64,000 bases of DNA, taken from positions 186,001 to 250,000 of the forward strand of contig NZ_BMIK01000005.1 in assembly GCF_014642075.1 (NCBI RefSeq), given 5' to 3'. The notes under the pieces were generated by a model. The model was not told the DNA's origin, did no database searches, and saw only the letters and a list, made by a program, of their open reading frames with translations. Positions within the stretch are counted from its first letter, which is position 1. Every line of letters begins with the position of its first letter. Below are positions 54,371 through 63,079 of the stretch, in pieces. The position numbers and the translations under genes were made by a program. The DNA is from Parapedobacter defluvii (GTDB taxonomy: Bacteria > Bacteroidota > Bacteroidia > Sphingobacteriales > Sphingobacteriaceae).

Positions 54371-55240
54371 TTACCTCCCCCGTTTACGTCCTGTGTCCAG
54401 CTCGGTTTCCTGCACCCAGGGCTGCTCAACTTGCTGCGTTTGCTTAGGATCATTGCCGACCTCCTTGGCTTGTTCCTGTTCTGTTTTTTTAGTCTTGGCC
54501 TGCTCGGGGAAAATAGCCTCATCACGTATCTCGACCATGTTTTTATCATAGATGTCAATGGTCTTGATCTGAGGATTGGCAGCGATGGTTACCGGAACAC
54601 TTTTCTTGCCGATGGTCATTTCGCCATGGTAATAGTTGCCGTTTCGCATAGTGGTCATGGCCTCCTGCAACTTTTCAGGAACATCAAGCCCTTTAATCGG
54701 GTATTTTGCAATCGCTTTGCCAAGGTCATAACCATATTCCGGGCGGAAGGTACGCAGGGGATGGTTGCCATAGGCATCGGTCACGTCAAGGTTGAGTTTG
54801 AACCACATCGATATTTTTTGGGGCTGCCCCTCGCTCTGCTCCCTGTTTTCATTGTGGCCCCGTAGATACACTTCCTTTTCAAAGGAAAGGCCGGACAATA
54901 GCTTATATGCCTGCAATGCCGTTATACGGTGGTCTCTCATCAGATCAAAGGTTTGTTCCCTGACAATGGGGTCGTCTTTCCTTGTCAAGGTTACCTTATA
55001 GTTGTTGAGAAAGTACATATCGCTTTCTTTGGATCGGTTAAAATTGATCTTGAAATCGATGTTTTCCGTTCTCATAGCGTTGTTCTCCTTGCTTTCTGCT
55101 GGCCTCATCCGGGTAGCGATGCCAAGACTAAAGTTGGGCATCTCCCGGCTTATTGCGGTTTCCAGCACATCATTGAGTTTTTTACCGAAGCCAAGATTTT
55201 CTAATGTTTTCTTCAGGTATTCCAGATTTTTCTCATTCAT
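54371..55240 (-). CDS. Element-encoded hypothetical protein with GRKRGR C-terminus
   Basis: A 289-residue soluble protein. The beginning is helical (NEKNLEYLKKTLENLGFGKKL), the middle (about 75-215) contains YFLNNYKVTLTRKDD, TALQAYKLLSGLSFEKEVYL and WFKLNLDVTDAYGN, and a Gln/Glu-rich linker leads to DTGRKRGR. The middle recalls the DUF3945-like proteins of Bacteroidetes conjugative elements, but I cannot assign it firmly. The tail is nearly the same as that of the next gene product. Confidence 0.65.
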   Translation of the reverse strand: MNEKNLEYLKKTLENLGFGKKLNDVLETAISREMPNFSLGIATRMRPAESKENNAMRTENIDFKINFNRSKESDMYFLNNYKVTLTRKDDPIVREQTFDLMRDHRITALQAYKLLSGLSFEKEVYLRGHNENREQSEGQPQKISMWFKLNLDVTDAYGNHPLRTFRPEYGYDLGKAIAKYPIKGLDVPEKLQEAMTTMRNGNYYHGEMTIGKKSVPVTIAANPQIKTIDIYDKNMVEIRDEAIFPEQAKTKKTEQEQAKEVGNDPKQTQQVEQPWVQETELDTGRKRGR

Positions 55241-55280
55241 GTCGTTTGAATTTTGAGGTTTTAAAATGTTCTTTGAGTGA

Positions 55281-55595
55281 TCAGAAAAGGGTCAACTGCT
55301 CTCGTGGTGGTGGCTTGTAGCCGTTTTGTAGTGCGAGGCTCTCGCCGATGGAGGTTACCAGTTCCTCAATGGAACCGTAATCCGTTCCGTTTAGCGCCTG
55401 TGTGTGAAAAAAATGGGATCGGTATCCAGTTTCGCTGATGACATAAGATTCTGCTCGGTACTCGATGTGACTGATTAATGGGTCTTTTTGATTTTCCCGC
55501 TTTTCAGGCCAATAGAATTTATAGTCGACCTTTACGGGGAAGCCGAAAACCTTTATCTCGAGGCTTGTATTCTGCTTAAAGTGTTCGGGTATCAT
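55281..55595 (-). CDS. Hypothetical protein
   Basis: A 104-residue protein with strands LEIKVFGFPVKVDYKFYWPEK and a conserved-looking THPSQ-type middle (SETGYRSHFFHTQALNGTDYGSI), ending PREQLTLF. It lies in the run of element genes, 40 bases before 55240 and 16 bases after 55612. No family is recognised; likely a small cytoplasmic protein. It does not carry the Arg-rich tail. Confidence 0.6.
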   Translation of the reverse strand: MIPEHFKQNTSLEIKVFGFPVKVDYKFYWPEKRENQKDPLISHIEYRAESYVISETGYRSHFFHTQALNGTDYGSIEELVTSIGESLALQNGYKPPPREQLTLF

Positions 55596-55611
55596 GATAC
55601 TACATTTGGGT

Positions 55612-56169
55612 TTATTGGTTATTTAAACTACAAGCAAGCATCGATGCAAAGGACACAAACCCTTTTGGTTTGAGGGTTCGATAGGAGGAACGTATCCCGG
55701 TGATCGTCCGAAAGCGGTGCAGAGAAAACTTCTCTTTAGGAATTTCGAAGGTGTTGCCCTTGTAATTAAAAGATACCTTTCCGTCAATAAGAGTGAAGAG
55801 GGCATCCCTGTTCATTTGCCATAACGATACCTTGCAATCAAGTACCTTGCCGCATAGGTCGTCGTCGAATACACCGACCGTCCTCGCATTGGGAAACAGC
55901 CTTTTCAGTTCCTGCAATTGTCCAGCTGTTGGTATTGATCCCAAGGCCGTGAACACATTGCTGCCGGGTTTTTGGAGCAGGTGGGGATACAGGTGACAGA
56001 AGCACAGAGTGTCAATGGCGGAGTGAAACATGAAATGCTGCCTTGCCATGTGTGGTTCTGCCACACCCGCTGTGCCACTAAAACACGCTACGCTATCGGG
56101 CGTGAGGGTGACGAACCAAGGGCGGAAGTAGTCCATGACATCTGGACAGATTTGCTTGAGCATTTGCAT
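55612..56169 (-). CDS. Toprim-like hypothetical protein
   Basis: A 185-residue protein. The centre FTALGSIPTAGQLQELKRLF followed by ARTVGVFDDDLCGKVLD fits a Toprim-like fold, with the acidic FDDD cluster at the metal site. The beginning (PDVMDYFRPWFVTLTPDSVACFSG) resembles proteins paired with DUF3945-type genes. It may bind DNA or nucleotides. It starts six bases after the DUF4099/DUF3945 gene. Confidence in the fold is moderate. Confidence 0.6.
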   Translation of the reverse strand: MQMLKQICPDVMDYFRPWFVTLTPDSVACFSGTAGVAEPHMARQHFMFHSAIDTLCFCHLYPHLLQKPGSNVFTALGSIPTAGQLQELKRLFPNARTVGVFDDDLCGKVLDCKVSLWQMNRDALFTLIDGKVSFNYKGNTFEIPKEKFSLHRFRTITGIRSSYRTLKPKGFVSFASMLACSLNNQ

Positions 56170-56175
56170 GCTGAA

Positions 56176-56973
56176 TTAGCGACTGCGGCCTTTCCCATGC
56201 ACCTGTTGCTGTTTTTGTTCCTGCTCATTTTCATATTGGTAGACAGGTGCTTGTTTTGTTCGCTGCATCTGTTGCATATCCTGCAGTGCTCTTTGATAGC
56301 CCTCTGTGTACGCATCTTTCTGTGCGTTTTTGCTGCCAAAAAGGTTGCGCAGGCCACGGAGCAACATGTAAGAAATCCCTCCATCGAGGATGAGCGAGTA
56401 CATGAGTGCATCCCTGTTGGAAGTGACCCCGCTACGGCTGCTCGCTCGGCGTTGCAGGCGTGTACCATCCGAAAGCTGGACAACCTCGCCGTTACGGTAC
56501 TGCTCTTTCTGAAGTTCGGAAAGTTTCTCGCCATTGATTTTTGCTGGCGCCTGTACCTTTTGGGGGTCTGAGGAAATGAATTCGCGGGTCTCCGGATCGT
56601 ATTCAATGACCCATGTCTTTTTCTTGCCGTCTCCTGTCTGATAAGTTTTCAGGACATGGGTCAGTGCTCCCTGCTCAAGCTGGTCTGCTTCGGCCTCCAA
56701 TAGCATCGGGTGTTTCTTGATATCCCGGTAGATGGGGTGAAGCTGTATGGATATATGTCCGGTTTCAGCCCTTTGCAATGATAGTTTAGCATCCATTTTT
56801 GTGATGTGGATTCCATCGCCGTGTAGGTCTTGCAGGGTGATAAGGTCTGTCCTGTTCCCTGAAAGCAGGGCTTCGATGTCTTCATCCGAAAGATTGGGTT
56901 TGCCATTTTTCATCAGACCGAGTTTCCGTAGATCCCCTATCGGGAGATCGCTTTCTATAAATTGATTTTCCAT
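56176..56973 (-). CDS. DUF4099/DUF3945-type protein, GKGRSR C-terminus
   Basis: A 265-residue protein from the ATG at 56973. That start leaves ten bases after the M23 gene; an ATG at 57039 would overlap it. It opens with IGDLRKLGLMKNGKPNLSDE and LLSGNRTDLITLQDLHGDGI, the DUF4099 pattern, and goes on to VIEYDPETREFISSD and LSDGTRL, the DUF3945 pattern. A Gln/Glu-rich region and the tail HGKGRSR end it. Such proteins are common on Bacteroidetes conjugative elements near the mobilisation genes. The biochemical role is unknown. Confidence 0.75.
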   Translation of the reverse strand: MENQFIESDLPIGDLRKLGLMKNGKPNLSDEDIEALLSGNRTDLITLQDLHGDGIHITKMDAKLSLQRAETGHISIQLHPIYRDIKKHPMLLEAEADQLEQGALTHVLKTYQTGDGKKKTWVIEYDPETREFISSDPQKVQAPAKINGEKLSELQKEQYRNGEVVQLSDGTRLQRRASSRSGVTSNRDALMYSLILDGGISYMLLRGLRNLFGSKNAQKDAYTEGYQRALQDMQQMQRTKQAPVYQYENEQEQKQQQVHGKGRSR

Positions 56974-56983
56974 AAAAAATTGA

Positions 56984-57580
56984 TTATTTTTCGTTTTCGA
57001 TATGTTGCAAAATGCTTTGCAGGAACTTCCACGGGTCAATGTAGGTGCCGTTCCTGCGGATGCTGAAATGCAAGTGTTCTCCTGTTGTTCGCCCGGTATT
57101 GCCTGTAATACCCACAGGATATCCGGCGGAGACAGACTGTCCGTTAATTACCGTTACCCGTGATAGGTGTCCGTAGGTACTCTTTACAAACCCATGGTCG
57201 ATACATACGTAGTTGCCAAGGTTTCTGTGGTAGCCTGTGGATTCGACCGTTCCCTGCATCATGCTTCGGACAACCCCTGCCCGGATGGCAAGGTCGATAC
57301 CGTTGTGGAAGCCCTGCTTGCCAGTAACGGGATGCCTGCGCCACCCAAACCCCGAAGTAATCCTGTATTCGGCTAAAGGCATGACAACTTTCGGTGCCGA
57401 AGGGTTGGGCAGGACATGGATATCATTGTGGTTCATGGCAATGACCGGAGCCTCACGAACGGGTGTTGATCCCTCCATTGGATAAAGTGCTATCCGTTTG
57501 GTTGGTACTTGGGCCAATATCAGATGAGGTAAAAACAGCATGATTAGAAAGATGGGGAGGTTCAGTCCACTCAGGGTCAT
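56984..57580 (-). CDS. M23 family metallopeptidase (LytM-type), exported
   Basis: A 198-residue protein with a signal peptide (residues 1-23, ILAQ) and an M23 domain (about 70-185). The zinc ligands are His92 and Asp96 (FHNGIDL), with His169 and His171 (GEHLHFS). It would cut peptidoglycan cross-bridges and open the wall for the conjugation apparatus, a common role of such genes in transfer modules. Its start overlaps the stop of the 57577-58005 gene by four bases. Confidence 0.9.
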   Translation of the reverse strand: MTLSGLNLPIFLIMLFLPHLILAQVPTKRIALYPMEGSTPVREAPVIAMNHNDIHVLPNPSAPKVVMPLAEYRITSGFGWRRHPVTGKQGFHNGIDLAIRAGVVRSMMQGTVESTGYHRNLGNYVCIDHGFVKSTYGHLSRVTVINGQSVSAGYPVGITGNTGRTTGEHLHFSIRRNGTYIDPWKFLQSILQHIENEK

Positions 57581-58005
57581 CGCCTTGCTCCTTTCTGCCA
57601 GTATGGGTGCATCTCCTCCGGGAGCATCAGTTCCAGTCTGCTTGTAAGGGAGACCGTTACCAAACGGAGGATCCGTTCGTTCGAGAGTGCCATGCGGAAG
57701 GCTTCATGTTGCTGTGCCAGCGTTCCATTCTCAAGGATTGCATTGATGTCGGTCAGGGTCTTGAGTTCCTTTGCATCAAGTTGCTGATATCCATCCGTCA
57801 TGTCACGGGACAGTTCCCTGTACGATTTGAGTACCAATAGGGCATCTGTAAGATAAAGGGATTTTTCTCCGTCCTCGAAGCTGACCTCTATTATTTCGTT
57901 GTCATAGCTTACATGGGAAATTGTGCCGAGATGCCCTTGCCTATCTGCCGGGTCTGTTGGTAACAGGGGATGCACCATTACGGGTTTGCCTATTAGTTCC
58001 TTCAT
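57577..58005 (-). CDS. Element-encoded protein A of a paralogous pair, Arg-rich C-terminus
   Basis: A 142-residue protein. The first 60 residues are beta-rich (LIGKPVMVHPLLPTDPADRQ, LGTISHVSYDNEIIEVSFED) and the rest helical. It ends QKGARR. It is clearly related to the protein at 60146-60580, which shares VMVHP...DP...QG..G.I.H. The gene lies between the coupling ATPase and the M23 gene on the same strand. No known function. Confidence 0.7.
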   Translation of the reverse strand: MKELIGKPVMVHPLLPTDPADRQGHLGTISHVSYDNEIIEVSFEDGEKSLYLTDALLVLKSYRELSRDMTDGYQQLDAKELKTLTDINAILENGTLAQQHEAFRMALSNERILRLVTVSLTSRLELMLPEEMHPYWQKGARR

Positions 58006-58029
58006 TTCATTGAGTTCTTTTATTTACAG

Positions 58030-60069
58030 TTATTGCCTGAAGCCCGGGCGCATGGAACCCTTGCCCTGCGGAGCAGGTCTGGGGGGTGTGGCAGGTTTGA
58101 ATTTTGAGACGACATCCTGTATCTCCTTGTTGATACGGTCAAAATTCTGCATGAGTATCTCGTTCTTGCGATCTCCGAAATCATAGAATATCGGTAGGTC
58201 GGGATAGGCTTCTTCCTCTTTACGGATGGCTTCGAGGTCAAGGTCTATACGGCAGTTTACAGCGGATGTCTCGAATTGTCCGGTATATTTATCGACGGCA
58301 TCCGATGCAAGGATGCCGACCATTTCGCCTGCCTTGAGTGATGCGATCTTGCCTGCCGGTATGAGCGGTTCGAGTTTCTCATTTATGGATAAGGATGTTT
58401 TTGTCCGGTCGATGGAAAGGCTCTCGCCCATCTGTTTCACTTTTCCAAACAAGCGTTCCATCCATTCGAGGCCGTCCTTGTCACGGATCGATCCGCTGAG
58501 GATGTTTCCTACGATGGAGGTGATCGTGTCAGCGGTTTCCTTGCCGTACTGTTGCCTGAACATGGTCAATCCCTGCACCCCCAAGATGGCAGAAACGCGA
58601 TTACTTCTGGCCTGTGAGATGATATCCTGAACTTTGAAAATATACAAAGTTGGCGCCTCGTCCACCACCAGACCCACGGGGATATTGCCCCTTGTGTTGA
58701 TCAGTTTGGTAATCCGGTTGATGACCACGGAATACGATGCGGAGTTCGTACTCTGCGTATTCGGGTTACTCGCCAATATCAGTATGGACGGTGCTTTCGG
58801 ATTGCTTATCTTGAGGTCGAAATCGTCGCCCGAGAATACCCAAAAGGTTTCCTTGGTAGCCAAACGGCTGATGAAAATCTTGAGCGTACCGACCTGCCCC
58901 TCAAGTTGGTCAAAAGCACGTGCCTTATATGCGGTCATGAAAGGCGAGAGGAGAGACCCAAGTTCCTTGTTACTGAACAGTACCGTAAAGATTTCCTCGT
59001 AGGATCGGTTAAGGAATGCCAGTACGTGTGGGAAGCTGGAATACCTCCCTCCCTCGTACTTGCTGAAAAAGTATATACAGGCAGCCAGAAAGTTGACGGC
59101 GGATTGTGTGAAAAACTGGTCGCTCCCGCTTGCCTTGTCTCCTTTCTTCATCGCTTCCACCAATGCCTCAGCAGTTTCGGAGGCTTCGGCCAAAGTCTGC
59201 AAATAATCACTTCGCCACGGATTGATGCGCCTGCTTTTTTCAGGCTCGTTCAGGTTAATCACATGAAACTGAAAATCTTTCAGTTTTCCCTGTTGTTTAC
59301 CGAGCAGGTAATGGTAATACGTAACCTCTCCAAGATCCGGGAACTTAAAATCGAATACGCAGAGTGTCCATTCCAATGCCACCAGTTGGCGGATGATCGG
59401 CATGAAAACCGAGAAGCTTTTGCCCGATCCCGGGGTTCCGATTACGAGGCAGCCCCTGAATAAATTCTCAAGCACTATATATCCCTTGCGTACCTTTTTC
59501 TTGTAATAAAAGAGCATGGGGATGTTGACGGCATTGGGCGTGATCTTGGGTTTGGTCGGCTGCATGAAAGATTCTTCTTCCACGTTCCACCTGTCCTTTC
59601 CGATCCGTGAGCCGATGATCTTGGACACGTTATCCATGGCGGTGTGGAGCAGAAGTGTGCCGATAATACTGCACCCGATGTAACCGAGATCATACCAGCT
59701 CGTGTAGGGCAAAGGCCATCCTCCCTGTTTGCCGTAAAACCAAAGGCTTGCCGATAGCAGCAACAATCCGGCTACCAGTGGATAGGCAATCGCATTCTTG
59801 GGGTTGAGGTCTTTTTCTTTTCGACTGAGTGTACCGATGGACACGAGGCAAATCAGGATCAAAGTGAACAGTTTGCTGTGGAGCGGGTAATGGTAGATGG
59901 CGATCCGTGCCAATCGTTCGAGGAAGTGTGAAAATCCGTAACGCTCGCTGATTGGACTGACCGCAACTTTTTCCGCATAGATGAACATAAGGATGTCTAT
60001 CGCTACGGACAGGTAAATGCCGAATTGCAGGAAGCGGAGCATCGCCTGCTGTTCTTTAGTTTCCTCCAT
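58030..60069 (-). CDS. Type IV coupling protein (TraG/TraD/MobC-like ATPase)
   Basis: A 679-residue membrane ATPase. It has about four N-terminal helices (residues 10-155), Walker A GTPGSGKSFS (about 214-223), Walker B LVVDEAPTLYI (about 468-478) and the TraM-recognition/TraG C-domain. It couples relaxosome DNA to the transfer channel. Its place between TraN and accessory genes differs from CTnDOT, where the corresponding mobC gene stands with the mobilisation genes. A proline-rich tail ends the protein. Gaps on both sides are small. Confidence 0.92.
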   Translation of the reverse strand: MEETKEQQAMLRFLQFGIYLSVAIDILMFIYAEKVAVSPISERYGFSHFLERLARIAIYHYPLHSKLFTLILICLVSIGTLSRKEKDLNPKNAIAYPLVAGLLLLSASLWFYGKQGGWPLPYTSWYDLGYIGCSIIGTLLLHTAMDNVSKIIGSRIGKDRWNVEEESFMQPTKPKITPNAVNIPMLFYYKKKVRKGYIVLENLFRGCLVIGTPGSGKSFSVFMPIIRQLVALEWTLCVFDFKFPDLGEVTYYHYLLGKQQGKLKDFQFHVINLNEPEKSRRINPWRSDYLQTLAEASETAEALVEAMKKGDKASGSDQFFTQSAVNFLAACIYFFSKYEGGRYSSFPHVLAFLNRSYEEIFTVLFSNKELGSLLSPFMTAYKARAFDQLEGQVGTLKIFISRLATKETFWVFSGDDFDLKISNPKAPSILILASNPNTQSTNSASYSVVINRITKLINTRGNIPVGLVVDEAPTLYIFKVQDIISQARSNRVSAILGVQGLTMFRQQYGKETADTITSIVGNILSGSIRDKDGLEWMERLFGKVKQMGESLSIDRTKTSLSINEKLEPLIPAGKIASLKAGEMVGILASDAVDKYTGQFETSAVNCRIDLDLEAIRKEEEAYPDLPIFYDFGDRKNEILMQNFDRINKEIQDVVSKFKPATPPRPAPQGKGSMRPGFRQ

Positions 60070-60145
60070 AAATGATTTGATTTGAATGGTCGGAAGGCAA
60101 TTCTGCCATTCCGTTGTTAAGGGGGTAAAAACTTTGAGGGGGCTA

Positions 60146-60580
60146 TTAACGCCCCCTCCCCGGTTTCTGTTGTTGGTCGGGTCTGTCTAACTGAAACCCG
60201 ATCCTGTCCTCAACGCTGAATACAATAGCTTTGGAAATCCTGTCATGGGTCATTGCCCAATCAAGTGCTTCCTGTTGGACTTCCGGTATTCTGGTTGCAT
60301 GCAGCTGATACATTTCCAAAATGTCTACGACTTCCGAGGCATCCATTTCGAATATACCTATTTCAGTCCGCAATTTATCCACTACGAGTTCCGGGGGGAT
60401 GAGCATTAACAGGGCATCCGTGCTGTAAAGGCCTATTACATCATTTTTGAACCTGACGTAAGCGAGGCGGTCTTCATCAACGAGATGGGTAATTGTTCCC
60501 ATCTGTCCTTGCTTATTTACCGGATCTTGTGTCAGCTCGGGATGTACCATGACCGTTGTTCCAATCAAGTCTTTCATCAA
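60146..60580 (-). CDS. Element-encoded protein B of a paralogous pair, GRGR C-terminus
   Basis: A 144-residue protein that begins MMKDLIGTTVMVHPELTQDP, matching the 57577-58005 protein, including QG.MGTI.H, ..VRFKNDVIGLYSTDALLML, and a helical second half. It ends KPGRGR. The pair flanks the coupling ATPase gene and may have arisen by duplication. No known function; a nucleic-acid-binding beta-barrel start is possible. Confidence 0.7.
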   Translation of the reverse strand: MMKDLIGTTVMVHPELTQDPVNKQGQMGTITHLVDEDRLAYVRFKNDVIGLYSTDALLMLIPPELVVDKLRTEIGIFEMDASEVVDILEMYQLHATRIPEVQQEALDWAMTHDRISKAIVFSVEDRIGFQLDRPDQQQKPGRGR

Positions 60581-60609
60581 AATTTGGTTTTAAAGGGTTA
60601 CAACAAAGC

Positions 60610-61449
60610 TTAGAAACTGTCCGCGCCAAGGACATCCTTATACCTGATCTTCAGTGTTATTGTCCTGCCGGATATCTGCTTTTCGGAAAGCTCCACATTC
60701 AGCACCTTGCTTGCCGGGAACGTTGCTTTTTTCAGGACATAGATATTCCGGTAAGTACGCTTGAAAGAGCCATGTGGATAGAGTTGCCAAATCGGCTTTA
60801 TCTCGATGGATTGGACGTTGGTAGCCTTGGTGATCTTCCTGTCCTCAATCTTAAATCGCATCTCGTCGATATCGTAAGCAAGATTGGTGGAATTGCGGTA
60901 GGTAATGTCCAAGAGTACAAGATTGCCTACCGTGTAGATGTTGTTGAGTTCTGCACGTATGCCGTAGTCACTCGCCTTGCGGATGGGTGCGGTGTTGCGT
61001 TTTGAAAGCAGGCCAAGAGCGTGATTCAGTAATTCCGGTGTGGTCATTTCGACAGGAACATGAAGCGGACGGGTATGTCCGGGCAGGATATTGAAACTGG
61101 TCGCCAGTCCACTTTCCGGCACTCCCTTTATAGCGTGCAGTTGGTATTGCGCGATGAAGCTTTCGCCGATGACCGTCACGACTCCGAGACTGCCCGATTG
61201 ATGACATGCTGTATTGGCCGAGTCGGGAACCCACTTGAGGCGAAGAACGTTTTCCTCGGGAAGGTCGCCGACTATGTCATGTGTGGAAATATCCACATAG
61301 CGTATAGGTTCTGGGGATATGACGTGCAGAGAGGTGTTGGCATCCATGATGATGCCGGGCAGTTCGTCACGGTAGGTTCCTGCTTTTTCCTGTGCGCTGA
61401 GGTGGGTTCCTGCGAATAGCAGGGATAGGATAACGATTAATGTTTTCAT
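60610..61449 (-). CDS. traN: Conjugative transfer protein TraN (VirB9-like)
   Basis: A 279-residue protein with a signal peptide (residues 1-19, ending GTHLSA) and a beta-rich body. Features such as VVTVIGESFIAQYQLHAIKG and VGNLVLLDITYRNSTNLAYDIDEMRFKIEDRK are typical of the CTnDOT TraN family. It contributes to the outer-membrane part of the type IV secretion channel. It lies directly after TraM by 12 bases, the same order as in CTnDOT. Confidence 0.88.
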   Translation of the reverse strand: MKTLIVILSLLFAGTHLSAQEKAGTYRDELPGIIMDANTSLHVISPEPIRYVDISTHDIVGDLPEENVLRLKWVPDSANTACHQSGSLGVVTVIGESFIAQYQLHAIKGVPESGLATSFNILPGHTRPLHVPVEMTTPELLNHALGLLSKRNTAPIRKASDYGIRAELNNIYTVGNLVLLDITYRNSTNLAYDIDEMRFKIEDRKITKATNVQSIEIKPIWQLYPHGSFKRTYRNIYVLKKATFPASKVLNVELSEKQISGRTITLKIRYKDVLGADSF

Positions 61450-61460
61450 TTACGTGGTGT

Positions 61461-62657
61461 TTAATAGTTCTTTTGGGTGTTGCGTAATTGTTCGGGATCG
61501 ATTAGGTAGACCAGTGTATTGTATTTGATTTTAGCCTTGTTTTGCCGGATGGCTTTACTGACCGCCGTGCTGGTGGATTGGAACATTTTCTGCACCATAC
61601 TCATGACCAGTTGGCTGTTATTTTCGGCGGCCTGCTGTAAGGTGATACCCTGACTTGCATTGCCCCCGAGGTCTTTCGTGAATTCACGGAAAGCCGAGGC
61701 GGGGACATACAGCCCCTGTAGCCCATCGTGGTCGTAAACCTCGAGCCTGACCGGGAGGATGTGCTGTCCGTTCATGATAGAGGTCACGCTGAGATTGACA
61801 CGCTGTCCTGTGAAGCCTGATATCTGGGCATAGATGTAGGTTCCCTTTTTGATAAGGAAGCTACCCGCCGTCATGTCCTCAAGTAGTCTTATCCGTAGGC
61901 GTGATCCTGCGTATCCCTTTATGTCCTGGTCAACGATGGCGGTTATAAAGGTTTCGTTGCGATCCGGTGTGACGGTATTAAAGACAGAGGTGTTGCCATT
62001 TGCCTTGCTGACAGCAAGGGTGGTCTGTTGCTTACGTTCGGTCTCAAGCAGTTCAGCCTGCCTAAGTCTTTCCTGTTCGGCACGGTATTCCGGATCGTTG
62101 GCCTTGCCCAGACTGTCGACGAGTTCCATCTGTTTCCTGAACAGTTCCATGGGGTCGGGTTGTGTGGGCTGGGATTGGGCATGTGGCGTATCGTCAGATT
62201 GCCTTGCCATGGCGAGTGCTTCTGCCAAAGCCTTGTCATGGGCATCTTCCGAATCTGGAGTCGGTACCTGTGTAACTGCATCGGGGAATACCGTTCCGGG
62301 ACTTGGGCCATAACGTCCTTTCATGACCTTATCGATGGAGTCGAGCATCCTCCGTTCGCTTTCGTTGTACAGTGTATTGGGCACTTCGGAGGAGGCTTGT
62401 TCCTCCTGTATGTGGCCTATGGCCGTATATCCATCGGATTGTTTGTACTGGTTGCGATAGGCATCAAGTTTATCCGATAGCGCCCGATTGCGTACCTGAT
62501 CGGACACATGTGGCAGATCGGTCTGCAGGGAGTCCTTTCCGGCCTGCGGTGGCTGCTCCTTGCCAAAGCTGCTTTTGTACACATAGAAGAATATACAGAG
62601 GAATGGGAGCAGGATGAGCGGTATGACGTACCGTGGTTTTCTAAAATCTATTTTCAT
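61461..62657 (-). CDS. traM: Conjugative transfer protein TraM (VirB10-like)
   Basis: A 398-residue protein with a short cytoplasmic start, one membrane helix (about 11-27, VIPLILLPFLCIFFYVY) and a long periplasmic region. The first part is rich in Gln, Pro, Ser and Glu; the conserved C-terminal part contains RNETFITAIVDQDIKGYAGSR, RLRIRLLEDMTAGSFLIKKGTYI and LQGLYVPASAFREF. It is the CTnDOT TraM type, which spans from inner to outer membrane in the channel. It overlaps the TraL-like gene by four bases. Confidence 0.9.
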   Translation of the reverse strand: MKIDFRKPRYVIPLILLPFLCIFFYVYKSSFGKEQPPQAGKDSLQTDLPHVSDQVRNRALSDKLDAYRNQYKQSDGYTAIGHIQEEQASSEVPNTLYNESERRMLDSIDKVMKGRYGPSPGTVFPDAVTQVPTPDSEDAHDKALAEALAMARQSDDTPHAQSQPTQPDPMELFRKQMELVDSLGKANDPEYRAEQERLRQAELLETERKQQTTLAVSKANGNTSVFNTVTPDRNETFITAIVDQDIKGYAGSRLRIRLLEDMTAGSFLIKKGTYIYAQISGFTGQRVNLSVTSIMNGQHILPVRLEVYDHDGLQGLYVPASAFREFTKDLGGNASQGITLQQAAENNSQLVMSMVQKMFQSTSTAVSKAIRQNKAKIKYNTLVYLIDPEQLRNTQKNY

Positions 62658-63079
62658 GGATTGCTATTTTTATGGTATATGGATTGCTGGATCAGCTCAA
62701 AGCGTTTTAACGCATCGGTAAGCCGGATGCTGTCCGTAGCATCGAGACTGTCCTTTCCGATAATGGCGGCGATGGTATCCTGTAGGGCAGTTACCTCCTG
62801 CAAGGCACCGTAAGTACCCATCATATCGGTGATGCCATTGCCTATGCCGCTTGCCGGAGGTTTTGGAAAAGCGGGCAGCGCATGTGGGGTGTTTACACGC
62901 ATGACGGTAAACGCGAGGATACCGGAGCCGATGATACAGACGAGCATACCTGCAAGGAAATGGAACGGATACCGTTCCACCGACCGACGTGCAAATGCAC
63001 CGATCTGTCGAAGATATTGACGGATGCCACCTGTTTTCCCTGTATCGGGATCGGGGTTAGAAGGTGTTTTTCTGGACAT
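62654..63079 (-). CDS. TraL-like conjugative transfer protein
   Basis: A 141-residue protein with a cytoplasmic start and one hydrophobic helix (about 42-62, FLAGMLVCIIGSGILAFTVM), and a helical second half. It occupies the TraL position between TraK and TraM and overlaps both neighbouring genes, by 23 and four bases. The family is assigned mainly from position. Confidence 0.65.
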   Translation of the reverse strand: MSRKTPSNPDPDTGKTGGIRQYLRQIGAFARRSVERYPFHFLAGMLVCIIGSGILAFTVMRVNTPHALPAFPKPPASGIGNGITDMMGTYGALQEVTALQDTIAAIIGKDSLDATDSIRLTDALKRFELIQQSIYHKNSNP

